The notes under the pieces are model-generated. The model made no database searches. It saw only the letters and a program-made list of their open reading frames with translations, and had not been told where the DNA came from. The position numbers and the translations under genes are program-made. This document shows positions 50,718 through 59,655 of a stretch of DNA of 64,000 bases, one piece after another. Numbering within the stretch: the stretch's first letter is position 1; each line of letters opens with the position of its first letter. The stretch spans positions 62,001 through 126,000 of the forward strand of contig CAKZLO010000003.1 of the NCBI GenBank assembly GCA_937127125.1. The letters run 5' to 3'. The stretch is from an uncultured Ardenticatenia bacterium. Its GTDB lineage: Bacteria > Chloroflexota > Anaerolineae > 4572-78 > NAK82.

Positions 50718-51392
50718 CTATAAAACGCTCTCTTCCACGGGCAGAATACACTCAGGGCTATCGTACGCTGGAGAATTGACCCGCGACGATACCGGGTACA
50801 TTTCCATTCCGTCGGGTGAAATCGGGCGTAGAAGTGCTAACAGCTCGGTGAGCACGGATTGTGGAGCAAGCCATTGTGCTTCAGCCTCCTTTGGCAATAT
50901 GACAGGCATTCGAGTATGGATGGGCTGGACAAGAGAGTTTGCGTGTGTGGTCACGACGGAACACGAACGAACTACCTCTCCCTCCGGCGATTGCCAGATA
51001 TCATACAGGCCAGCAAAGGCAAAGGGATGCCGCTTCAAGTAGAAGTAGAATGGCACTCGAGTGCGCTCTAGTTTGCGCCACTCGTAGAAGCCATCAGCAA
51101 CCACCAGACAGCGCTGTCTGGCAAATGCTCGTCTAAAGCTCGGCTTCTGGGACAACGTCTCAGCACGGGCATTGATCAGGCCCCCTGTCACAGGGCGCTC
51201 CCTTGCCCAATGCGGGATAAGGCCCCAAACCATCTCCTCCAGCACATTGAGACCATCTTCCCGAAGGACCACCATTACCGGTTGGGTGGGAGCGATGTTG
51301 TAACGGGGACGCCACTGGGCGCGCACCACTTGCACGTCCAAAGCGCGTACGATGTCATCCAGAGAACTGTATAAAACAAATCGACCGCACAT
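50718..51392 (-). CDS. yedK: SOS response-associated peptidase (SRAP; YedK/HMCES family)
   Basis: MCGRFVLYSS catalytic Cys2, PRYNIAPTQPVMVV, INARAETLSQKPSFRRAFARQRCLVVADGFYEW, THANSLVQPIHTRMPVIL. Confidence 0.95.
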   Translation of the reverse strand: MCGRFVLYSSLDDIVRALDVQVVRAQWRPRYNIAPTQPVMVVLREDGLNVLEEMVWGLIPHWARERPVTGGLINARAETLSQKPSFRRAFARQRCLVVADGFYEWRKLERTRVPFYFYLKRHPFAFAGLYDIWQSPEGEVVRSCSVVTTHANSLVQPIHTRMPVILPKEAEAQWLAPQSVLTELLALLRPISPDGMEMYPVSSRVNSPAYDSPECILPVEESVL

Positions 51393-51404
51393 ATTTTCCC
51401 TCGC

Positions 51405-52463
51405 TTAATGCACATAGGCGCTGGAGACATAATCGGCCAGCCAAAGTCGAGACGCGCTCCCTTTGCGCTTCATAAAGTTGACCACCTCCTCCGCTTCCTG
51501 GATGCTGATGTAGGCTGCCTGGAAGCGCACGAGCTCATTCTTGACCACTAAAAGAAAGTCTCCCCGACCCAGTAGCTTCTCTGCACCTGAGGCACGCAAA
51601 CCCGTTGCTACGCGTCCATCCTCAGGGCTTGCAACGCTGCCCACCAGCCGCACCGGGAAGTTGCTCTTCACCAGACTTCCAATCGCCTCAACGGTCGGTT
51701 TCTGGGTACATCCAATTAGATGGATGCCTGCCTCACGCCCGCGTTGAGTCAAGCGCGTCACCATCTGCACAAATGCATTGCCACCAGCGGTCACCAAGTC
51801 GGCCATCTCGTCAATTACGACCACTAGACGCGGCTCCTGGACACCCTCCCGATCGCGACGCACCATTTGGTACACCAGCCTGTCAAGAGTCTCGATAGCT
51901 TCGTCCACCTCTCGCACAACGGGACAGAGAAGATGTGGTAGTCCCTCAAGAGCAGTGTAGCCGCGCCCCTTAGGATCGATGATGACCAGTTGCAGTTCTC
52001 CCGCTCGGTTACTCAGCGCCAAACTGAGCGCCATACTGCGCACCAGCGCAGTCTTACCACTGCCCGTTGTACCGGCCACCAGCGCGTGGCAGACATCTGG
52101 GCTTGGAAGCCGCAGCAAAAGCGGTATTCCTCCCTCATCCAGGCCAAGAACTGCCGTGTGGCGAGGAATTTCACCCAAGCGAGCCATCAAGGGAAGTAGT
52201 TGAACCATTCCGCCCTCCTCACGTGGTACTTCGATGTGGATGCGCCCTCCATCGCGCCTGACCCGCACACCACGACTGCCGAGCCATAGCGCGATCTCTT
52301 CTGACAACCGTGCAATATTTGTGACCCGTGTGCCCATCGCAGGAACTATCTCAAAGCGTATCCAGCGAGGCGTGACAACTCCTCCCAATACACGACTAGG
52401 TACATTATGCGCGGAAAGAATCTGCTCGATCCGATCCGCCTGATAGTCCAGTAGGCGTCGCAT
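51405..52463 (-). CDS. FtsK/SpoIIIE-like DNA translocase ATPase (short, no TM domain)
   Basis: HALVAGTTGSGKTALVRSMALSLAL Walker A, RLVVVIDEMADLV Walker B, LTQRGREAGIHLIGCTQKPTVEAI; start at internal ATG with SD aggtgg, alternative start 52499. Confidence 0.88.
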   Translation of the reverse strand: MRRLLDYQADRIEQILSAHNVPSRVLGGVVTPRWIRFEIVPAMGTRVTNIARLSEEIALWLGSRGVRVRRDGGRIHIEVPREEGGMVQLLPLMARLGEIPRHTAVLGLDEGGIPLLLRLPSPDVCHALVAGTTGSGKTALVRSMALSLALSNRAGELQLVIIDPKGRGYTALEGLPHLLCPVVREVDEAIETLDRLVYQMVRRDREGVQEPRLVVVIDEMADLVTAGGNAFVQMVTRLTQRGREAGIHLIGCTQKPTVEAIGSLVKSNFPVRLVGSVASPEDGRVATGLRASGAEKLLGRGDFLLVVKNELVRFQAAYISIQEAEEVVNFMKRKGSASRLWLADYVSSAYVH

Positions 52464-52491
52464 TGCCCCACCTGCATCTTGGTCTCGGATA

Positions 52492-52507
52492 TAGAACATA
52501 CGTTCTA
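52492..52507. promoter_or_regulatory. LexA/DinR-box-like palindrome
   Basis: TAGAAC-atac-GTTCTA, matches the Gram-positive LexA box GAAC-N4-GTTC. Confidence 0.6.
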
Positions 52508-52513
52508 ATCCCT

Positions 52514-52543
52514 ATAATAACACAATACTATGACATCTGTCAA
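52514..52543 (-). promoter_or_regulatory. Sigma70-type promoter for FtsK-like/SRAP pair
   Basis: Minus strand TTGACA (52543-52538), 18-bp spacer, TATTAT (52519-52514). Confidence 0.65.
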
Positions 52544-52563
52544 GTGCTCAGGCTCCAATTTTT

Positions 52564-52708
52564 AGGGCTTTTTCAATGCTCAAACGCGTATCAATAGATG
52601 GCGCTCTGCGCGTTCTGGGGTATCACTATATCCCTGATGACCACCGAAACATTTCTGCCCCTACCGACTACGACCTGTCGCTGTTGTTGGACCACTGAAA
52701 AGTTTTGC
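52564..52708 (+). repeat. MITE-like element copy A
   Basis: Terminal inverted repeats agggctttttcaatgctcaaac / gttggaccactgaaaagttttgc; about 75% identical (hand alignment) to reverse complement of 60093-60232. Confidence 0.75.
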
Positions 52709-53362
52709 TTCAATTCGAAGATGCATGTTGGAGGAAAGTGAGATCCTGGCCTACCGGAGGGGTGTTCACTGTAACTTCGGGATGAGGCCTTCGTCGCGAT
52801 TGGATGACGGATGCTTGGCTGCTTCTTATAGCTTTACTTCAGCGATTCGAACCCTGAGTATGTAAAACAATTGTGTCGTAACCCGTTTTGCAAGCGGCCG
52901 GCTGCCTTAAGTCGGTCGGTCAGGTGAGCGGCTGCGATACAGGCTGCTAGCGGCAAGTCATGTAGTCATAGTTCCAGAGTGACTACGCACACTACTTTGG
53001 CGCGCCTGTCGCGTGTGAGACAATCATCCAGTCAGTGGAGGCTGAGGTGGGGCACTCCGCCTATTAGCATAAGAAGATAACTTCAAGGAGATCGTGGAAC
53101 GGAAAACATAAAAGGCCTTGGTTGCTGTAAGCAGCATCCCTTGCGACGGAACACTGCACACCTGTGATGCTTACATCCTCCCTTTTCCATCAATTACGTG
53201 AAGTACACTCCCATATGAAACCTTCGATGCCTTCGCCGGACAAAAGGCAAAAATGGCAGCCCACCGACATCCAGAAGAGAGTGTCACCTATGCATGTTGT
53301 GGAGAGTAAAGGTCTTGTACAGGCTCAGGTACGTTCTCGAGATCCCAACGTGGGTGAACAGA

Positions 53363-54523
53363 TCACGTACATACTCCAGGCAGCATACACTGCAACTGCC
53401 CCGGCGCACCCGTCGTGTAAATGCGGGCCCCCGTTTGTGCATCCATGACGTGTACTTTGGCCATATCAAATGCAACCCACACATCTTGCTTTTCACTGAA
53501 ATATTCGGTCGGCGGTGTGATCACCTTAATGATGTCACGGCCGAGCTGCACATCGACTATCGTCTCAGCACCCAACGGTTCGGTTACCGCAACTCGGGCT
53601 GGGAACGCAATCAGATGGGTTGGCTGATCTGGATATAGCTTGATGTCCTCCGGTCGCACACCTACCAATACCTCTTGGACGGTCGGCAGCGCACGGCACA
53701 AACAGTCCCACAATGGATGGTCAGCACCCACTACTTGGAAACCGAATCCGGAATGCACCAGATTCAACTGACCATTCGTACGTTGAACCTTGCAGGCGAG
53801 GAAATTCATAGGCGGACTCCCGACAATAGTGGCCACCAGTCTATTGGCGGGGAGATTGTATACGTTATCAGGAGTATCACACTGCTGTAACACCCCTTTG
53901 TATATTACTGCAATCCGATCGGCCATACTCATGGCTTCGACCTGGTCACTGGTGACATATACCAACGTTTCATGCAGGTCCTCTTGAAGCCGCTTCAGCT
54001 CAATGCGCATCTCGAGGCGCAACAGGGCATCCAAATTTGCCAGTGGTTCATCCATAAGATAGGCACGCGGCGTGCGCACAAGAGCACGCGCGATAGCGAC
54101 ACGCTGCCGTTCGCCACCGCTCAATTTCCCTGGCTTGCGCTCCAGCAAGTGTTCGATATGTAACGTTCTGGCGACTTGGGTCACCTTGGTTCTAATCTGT
54201 TCAGGAGGCATTTTGCGCTCACGCAGAGGGAAAGCGATGTTGTCAAAGACGGTCTTATCCGGATAGAGTGCCAGATTCTGGAAGATCATAGCGATATCGC
54301 GGTCGCGCGGATGCACCTCGTTGACTCGCTCACCATCGATATAAATGTTACCCTCATCCGGCTTCTCCAGACCGACAATCAGGCGCAGAAGGGTGGTCTT
54401 GCCTGCTCCTGGCGGCCCCAACACGCAGAAGAACTCACCATGGTGGATTTCCAGATTAATTGATTGCAACGCTGTGACGCGGCCAAAGTGCTTGGTCACA
54501 TTTTCAAGATGGATGTTAGCCAT
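53363..54523 (-). CDS. Carbohydrate ABC transporter ATPase (UgpC/MalK-like), H-loop His replaced by Ser
   Basis: GPPGAGKTTLLRLI, LSGGERQRVAIARAL, YLMDEPLANLD, VYVTSDQVEAMS; C-terminal TOBE-like region. Confidence 0.93.
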   Translation of the reverse strand: MANIHLENVTKHFGRVTALQSINLEIHHGEFFCVLGPPGAGKTTLLRLIVGLEKPDEGNIYIDGERVNEVHPRDRDIAMIFQNLALYPDKTVFDNIAFPLRERKMPPEQIRTKVTQVARTLHIEHLLERKPGKLSGGERQRVAIARALVRTPRAYLMDEPLANLDALLRLEMRIELKRLQEDLHETLVYVTSDQVEAMSMADRIAVIYKGVLQQCDTPDNVYNLPANRLVATIVGSPPMNFLACKVQRTNGQLNLVHSGFGFQVVGADHPLWDCLCRALPTVQEVLVGVRPEDIKLYPDQPTHLIAFPARVAVTEPLGAETIVDVQLGRDIIKVITPPTEYFSEKQDVWVAFDMAKVHVMDAQTGARIYTTGAPGQLQCMLPGVCT

Positions 54524-54550
54524 CGCCCTACCTCAGATCCTACCCAACGT

Positions 54551-55651
54551 TTAACGAATGACGACACCCGTCTTGGCATCGAAGACATGCAGGTACTGTG
54601 GATTGATCTGAATCCACTGCACAACACCAGCTGCCTCACGATAAGACGGGGGTGCGATCACCTTGATGTGCTCTTCACCCAATCGCAGATGTACCACTGT
54701 TTTGGGGCCAAGGGGCTCGAGGAAGCGCACCACGGCTTGGATGCAATCAGACGAGATTGGCTCAGCATGCAAAGTCATATGCTCAGGCCGGATGCCCCAG
54801 ATCAAATCTTGGTTGCCAGAATGGTGCTCGAGCAGCTGGCGCCGGCGCTCATCGATGGCGATGCGCGCGCTGCCGCGTTTTTGCACTAAGTAACCCTTAC
54901 CATCCTCGCTGCGAAATGAGCATGCTACGAAGTTCATATTGGGGCTGCCGATAAAATTGGCCACGAAGGTGTTGACCGGCTGGTTGTAGATTTCGTCCGG
55001 GCTACCGAACTGCTGGAGCACGCCGAAATCCATCACTGCGATGAGGTCGGCCATACTCATCGCCTCCACCTGATCGTGTGTCACATAGATCATAGTCTGA
55101 CCGATCTCACGCTGAATGCGCTTGAGCTCGCCACGCATAAAGGCGCGGAAAGCAGCGTCCAGGTTGCTGAATGGCTCGTCCAACAAGAAGATACGCGGCT
55201 TGACAATCATACTGCGTCCCAAAGCCACCTTCTGCATGTCGTTGACGCTCAACCGCCCAGCATTTACATTCAGCATATCAGTCAGCTCGAGGAGCTCGGC
55301 GATCTTGCCTACTTCGCGACGGATGGTGGTCTCATCCACTCCTCTGATCTTCAGCCCGAAACCGATGTTCTCGGCAATGGTCATATGCGTGAAGATCGCA
55401 TAGTTCTGGAAGACGAACCCAACGTCACGTTTTCCGGGCGGCACGTCATTCATGCGGCGATCGTCAAAATAGATGGAACCACGTGTGGGAGTTTCCAGGC
55501 CGGCGATCATATTCATTGTGGTGGTCTTGCCACACCCAGAAGGTCCCAAAATAGCTGCAAACTTGCCATCCGGGAAATGTAAATTGAGCTCCTTGACAGC
55601 AACCACAGTACCAAATTCTTTGCGCAGGTTCTCTAGGCGGACACTTGCCAT
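54551..55651 (-). CDS. Carbohydrate ABC transporter ATPase (UgpC/MalK-like), degenerate signature motif
   Basis: GPSGCGKTTTMNMI, LSVNDMQKVALGRS, FLLDEPFSNLD, IYVTHDQVEAMS. Confidence 0.93.
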   Translation of the reverse strand: MASVRLENLRKEFGTVVAVKELNLHFPDGKFAAILGPSGCGKTTTMNMIAGLETPTRGSIYFDDRRMNDVPPGKRDVGFVFQNYAIFTHMTIAENIGFGLKIRGVDETTIRREVGKIAELLELTDMLNVNAGRLSVNDMQKVALGRSMIVKPRIFLLDEPFSNLDAAFRAFMRGELKRIQREIGQTMIYVTHDQVEAMSMADLIAVMDFGVLQQFGSPDEIYNQPVNTFVANFIGSPNMNFVACSFRSEDGKGYLVQKRGSARIAIDERRRQLLEHHSGNQDLIWGIRPEHMTLHAEPISSDCIQAVVRFLEPLGPKTVVHLRLGEEHIKVIAPPSYREAAGVVQWIQINPQYLHVFDAKTGVVIR

Positions 55652-55660
55652 ACTTTGCAC

Positions 55661-56719
55661 TCACCGTTTGATAGCACCAAAGGTTAGGCCGCGCACCAGA
55701 TAACGCTGGATCAGGATGCCAAATACCACTGGCGGGATGACGGCCAGCAGACCCAGGGCTGCCTTGGGGCCGTGCTGCGCGCCAATCTCAGACGAAACCA
55801 GCGAGTTCAGAAAGACCGGGATAGTCGGCCAGTCGCGAGTTGTGAGCAGCAGGGCGATCAAGAAGTCACTCCAGTTGAGGATGAAGACAAACAGGGCTGT
55901 GCTGGCAAGACCTCCCTTGGCTAGCGGCAACACCACCTTAAGAAAAGCGCCCCAGTTCGACGCTCCGTCGACAATGGCTGCTTCGTCCAGCTCGCGCGGG
56001 ATCTCATCGAAGAAGCTTTTCATCAGCCAGACGACAAATGGGAAGGTCACCACACCATAGACGGCCACCAGTCCATACCACGTGTCGATTAACTTAAACG
56101 CTGACCACATGATCATCACAGGGATCACAATAGCCATAGGTGGAAACATGCGCAGTTGCAGAATGGAGAAGGCCAAGCTGCCAGTTGGCCCGCGATAGAT
56201 GCGTCCCAAGAGCCGCCCGATCAGCTGGTCAGCGGCGATGCCAAGTATGGTGAAGGTGAGTATGCCATACCAGTAGCGAATGATACCCAGCCAAGCCCAG
56301 AGCACCATAAAGGGCAACAACACCAGGATCAATAGGGCCAACCGACCAAGGGCGACATACCAAGGGAGATCGCCCGTATCCACCGAGAAGCGCGACAGAC
56401 CGTAAGCAGCCAGTGTACCGATGAGGAGAGCAAACAAGGTGCCGCCGATGGAAACGATGATGCTGCTACGGATGGAAGGCAGAGCCGAGCTCTGGTTGGC
56501 ACGGAAGAACTGACCACGGTATTCGGTCAACACTGTATCAAAATTTTCCAGTGTCGGGTTCTTGGGCACCCAATAGATGGTGCCGTGGGCAGTGGACCAC
56601 TCGACCTTCGGCTTGAAAGCCATTGTGACCATCCAGTAAGTGGGGAAGGTGAACATCCCCACGACGATGATCACCAGCGCGTAACGGACCACGCGCTGCC
56701 AGGTAGGTGTTTTCTGCAT
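55661..56719 (-). CDS. Carbohydrate ABC transporter permease (MalG-type) with internal insertion
   Basis: EAA motif DEIPRELDEAAIVDGASNWGAFLKVVLPLAKGG; extra hydrophobic block LALLILVLLPFMVLWAWLGIIRYWYGILTFTILGIA. Confidence 0.9.
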   Translation of the reverse strand: MQKTPTWQRVVRYALVIIVVGMFTFPTYWMVTMAFKPKVEWSTAHGTIYWVPKNPTLENFDTVLTEYRGQFFRANQSSALPSIRSSIIVSIGGTLFALLIGTLAAYGLSRFSVDTGDLPWYVALGRLALLILVLLPFMVLWAWLGIIRYWYGILTFTILGIAADQLIGRLLGRIYRGPTGSLAFSILQLRMFPPMAIVIPVMIMWSAFKLIDTWYGLVAVYGVVTFPFVVWLMKSFFDEIPRELDEAAIVDGASNWGAFLKVVLPLAKGGLASTALFVFILNWSDFLIALLLTTRDWPTIPVFLNSLVSSEIGAQHGPKAALGLLAVIPPVVFGILIQRYLVRGLTFGAIKR

Positions 56720-56758
56720 CTCACACTACTCCTTCTCATCCACTCTTTATGTACTCGT

Positions 56759-57736
56759 CTATCCAATTTCCCGCTGAGGTGTCTGTAGCGGACGCAGTGC
56801 GTAGGAAGCGATGATGGTCATGATGACCAAGATGGTCATCGCGGCCGCAGCAGCAAAAGACCAGCGTACCTGCTGAAAAGCCACTTTGTACATGTAAATT
56901 GAGATGGTCTCCGTCGCTTGTGCCGGCCCCCCCTGAGTCATCAGGTAGACCATGTCGAAGATCTTCACAGCTTCCATTCCGCGGATGACTACGGCGATGA
57001 TAATAATGGGCTTGAGAATAGGTAGCACCAGATAGCGGAATTTCTGCCATGCTGTAGCGCCTAACATGGTGGCAGCACGCATCTGGTCTTCCGGGAGCCC
57101 TACCAGGCCGGACAACATGATGAGAAACATCAAAGGCGTCCATTCCCACACCTCGGCAACGATGACCGCAATCATAGCGGTGACGTCATTAGCCAGCCAA
57201 GTCAAAGTAAAGGGTTGGCCGATCAAGAGAGAGATAATGGCATTGAGGGGACCATTGGACTGGAAGAAGAGCCAAAATACATAGCCGGCCACGGCAGGCA
57301 CGATCATCATAGGGACCAGCATAAGTGTGTAGAAAATGCGTTTGCCAGGAAATTCCTCGAGAAACAAGAAAGCGATGCCCAGACCAAGCAGAAATTCCAA
57401 AGCTACAGCCACACCCGCAATCAGAAACGTGCGTCCCAACGCCTGCCAAAAGGCAATGTCGCGAAATACTTCGACATAATTGCGGCCCCAATCCCAAAAA
57501 CGGTAAGCCTGTGTCCAATCACCACCCCGCGTGGGTGTCCATGAGGTCAGACTGATATAGACCTCCGCTAACAGCGGGAACATAATGATGAACAACAGCA
57601 CGAACTGTGCGGGTGCGGTGAGCGACGTAGAGAAGATGCGCACATCACTCATGTCCAGAAAGCGGCGGCGTCGCACCCGGCCCGTTTCTCCGATGCGTTC
57701 ATCCTGGATCACTGGAACAGCAACATTTCCCCCCAT
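56759..57736 (-). CDS. Carbohydrate ABC transporter permease (MalF/UgpA-type)
   Basis: EAA motif GLPEDQMRAATMLGATAWQKFRYLVLPILKP. Confidence 0.9.
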   Translation of the reverse strand: MGGNVAVPVIQDERIGETGRVRRRRFLDMSDVRIFSTSLTAPAQFVLLFIIMFPLLAEVYISLTSWTPTRGGDWTQAYRFWDWGRNYVEVFRDIAFWQALGRTFLIAGVAVALEFLLGLGIAFLFLEEFPGKRIFYTLMLVPMMIVPAVAGYVFWLFFQSNGPLNAIISLLIGQPFTLTWLANDVTAMIAVIVAEVWEWTPLMFLIMLSGLVGLPEDQMRAATMLGATAWQKFRYLVLPILKPIIIIAVVIRGMEAVKIFDMVYLMTQGGPAQATETISIYMYKVAFQQVRWSFAAAAAMTILVIMTIIASYALRPLQTPQREIG

Positions 57737-57766
57737 GAATTAACTCGCTCCTCACAACGTATAGCA

Positions 57767-57796
57767 GCTCCCTCCAGCTGGTCGGCTGGAGGGAGC
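57767..57796 (-). promoter_or_regulatory. Intercistronic hairpin between SBP and permease genes
   Basis: gctccctccagc-tggtcg-gctggagggagc perfect 12-bp stem. Confidence 0.7.
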
Positions 57797-57814
57797 ACAG
57801 ACTAATTGCTTACA

Positions 57815-59482
57815 TCAGGCCTTCTTAATGGTAGGCGTGTCCACCACAGTTGAGTAAGCAGCGACCTGCGCTTTGATGGCCTCGATCTGCTTCTCACGGC
57901 CGAGCCGGTCAGTGATGGCATTCCATTCAGCAGCGCAATCCGCCATGGCCTGCTCAGCGGTCTTCTTACCGGTCAGGACCGCCTGGACATTGTTGTCCAG
58001 TGCTGTCTCATACTCGCTGGCACCATTGAGATTGAGTGGGGGCACGGAGTGCTCGATCGAGGCGATCATGGTGGGCACGTGGTAGTCATGGTAACTGGCC
58101 ACGACGACCGGATCGGTGAAGTTCTGCTTCTGGAAGGGATCGTAGTACCCTGCGGGGTTGCCCACCATAAATGTGAACATCGGCGAGGAATCGGCCCATT
58201 GCAGGAATAGATAAGCTGCCTCAGGATACTTGGTTTGAGTTGAAACAGCCAGGGTGATATTAGGCCACCATACAGTACGACGGATCAGCTTGCCGTCGAT
58301 GATGCGACCAGGCGCGAGCCCAGTGCGCAGCTTGCCAACCACCTTGCTGTCCGGGTTCTTTGGGTTGTCCAGGAACTTTGGCATATTGGGGAAGGCGCAC
58401 GTGATCGCTGCGCCGCCAGCAGCCATGTTATTATATTGCTCCGGCCAACCCCAGCTCAGAGCGTCCTTCGACTTGTACTTTAGGGTGTCGGCGTATTCCT
58501 GGGTGGCCTTGATACCTGCTTCGGAGTTGATCAGCGCATCCCCGGTCTCTGGATCGAAGTACATTTGAGCTGGATTGGCGAAGCTGGCATAGCGCTGGAT
58601 CCAGTTTGTCAGGCCCCAAATCGGATTGCGGAGGTCGGTACAACCGAGCAGATTCTGCTCGGGACGTGTGAAGAACTCGGCCAGTTGATCCAGCTGCTCC
58701 CATGTCTCTGGCCACTGCAAGTCCCAACCATACTTGGCCTTGAAGCTCTTCTGCTCCTCAGGGTCTTCGAAGAGATCAATACGGTAATTCCAAGACTGGT
58801 AGTCGCCATCGAACGAGACACAGACGTAGTGACCAGCATATTTAGCGAAGCTTTCGACTGTTAGTTGGCCGCCGGCGTAGTACTCTTCCCACTCTGGACG
58901 GTATTTGGCAACAAAATCGTCCAAAATCAAGAAGGCGCCCGCTTCGGCGAGTGTGCCTCGGTTATTGCCCCAGAAGGAATAAATATCATACTGACCAGCC
59001 TGAGTGGTCACATCCTGGATGATCTTCTGGAACTGCTCGTTTTCGTTGGTGGGAATGACCTCGAGCTTGATACCAGTCTCCTCCTCGAAGACCTGCTGCG
59101 CGGTGGGAGCACCTTCGGGGAAAGGAACGCTCCAGTGACCCACAGCGCCAGCTGGATGCATTACCACCAGCTTCTCCGGTTTCTTGTCCGGCGGCAACTC
59201 CCTCAGGGCAAGGATAGCCCGTCCAGCCGGGCTGTCAGCACTGTATTGGTAGCGCTCGGCGCCCTCGAAACCGGTGGGACCGCCGATCATACCGGGTGCC
59301 AGGCCAGGTTTCTCACCCTGCAGGATAGCCGGAGCGCGTACAGGCGCGTCGAATTTGTTGTTGGCAAGTGCTGCAGGCGCGACATAAGCTGATGCCACCA
59401 GCCCAGCGCCAACAATACCCGCTGTGCGCAAGAAATCACGACGAGATAAACGAGCTGAACGCATTTGCTTCTTGTTCATCAC
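57815..59482 (-). CDS. ABC transporter extracellular substrate-binding protein (Tat-like signal)
   Basis: SARLSRRDFLRTAGIVGAGLVASAY signal; PTAQQVFEEETGIKLEVIPTNENEQFQKIIQDV. Confidence 0.9.
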   Translation of the reverse strand: MMNKKQMRSARLSRRDFLRTAGIVGAGLVASAYVAPAALANNKFDAPVRAPAILQGEKPGLAPGMIGGPTGFEGAERYQYSADSPAGRAILALRELPPDKKPEKLVVMHPAGAVGHWSVPFPEGAPTAQQVFEEETGIKLEVIPTNENEQFQKIIQDVTTQAGQYDIYSFWGNNRGTLAEAGAFLILDDFVAKYRPEWEEYYAGGQLTVESFAKYAGHYVCVSFDGDYQSWNYRIDLFEDPEEQKSFKAKYGWDLQWPETWEQLDQLAEFFTRPEQNLLGCTDLRNPIWGLTNWIQRYASFANPAQMYFDPETGDALINSEAGIKATQEYADTLKYKSKDALSWGWPEQYNNMAAGGAAITCAFPNMPKFLDNPKNPDSKVVGKLRTGLAPGRIIDGKLIRRTVWWPNITLAVSTQTKYPEAAYLFLQWADSSPMFTFMVGNPAGYYDPFQKQNFTDPVVVASYHDYHVPTMIASIEHSVPPLNLNGASEYETALDNNVQAVLTGKKTAEQAMADCAAEWNAITDRLGREKQIEAIKAQVAAYSTVVDTPTIKKA

Positions 59483-59655
59483 TTGTCCCCCTTTCTCCTA
59501 CTTCGAGAAAATTGACTCCACTTCGAGTGTGTGTCCTGAGAGATCATTTTCTGCCACAAATTGCGCGTCTGTAGGCCTATATCTGAACTTTTATGAAACT
59601 TGCGCCTGTCATCCCTCCTTTCACTTGTGTCAATAAAATAAAATTATCATAGAGC

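Noticed and set aside
52600-52780. Open minus-strand frame (FELKQNFSVVQQQRQVVVGRGRNVSVVIRDIVIPQNAQSAIY) across MITE-like copy A
   Set aside because: It is antisense to the more protein-like plus-strand small ORF, has no clear start, and is probably the shadow frame of a repeat.
52845-52870. tRNA-like T-arm (rc TCAGGGTTCGAATCGCTGA)
   Set aside because: The T-stem does not pair over 5 bp and no acceptor, D or anticodon arms are present.
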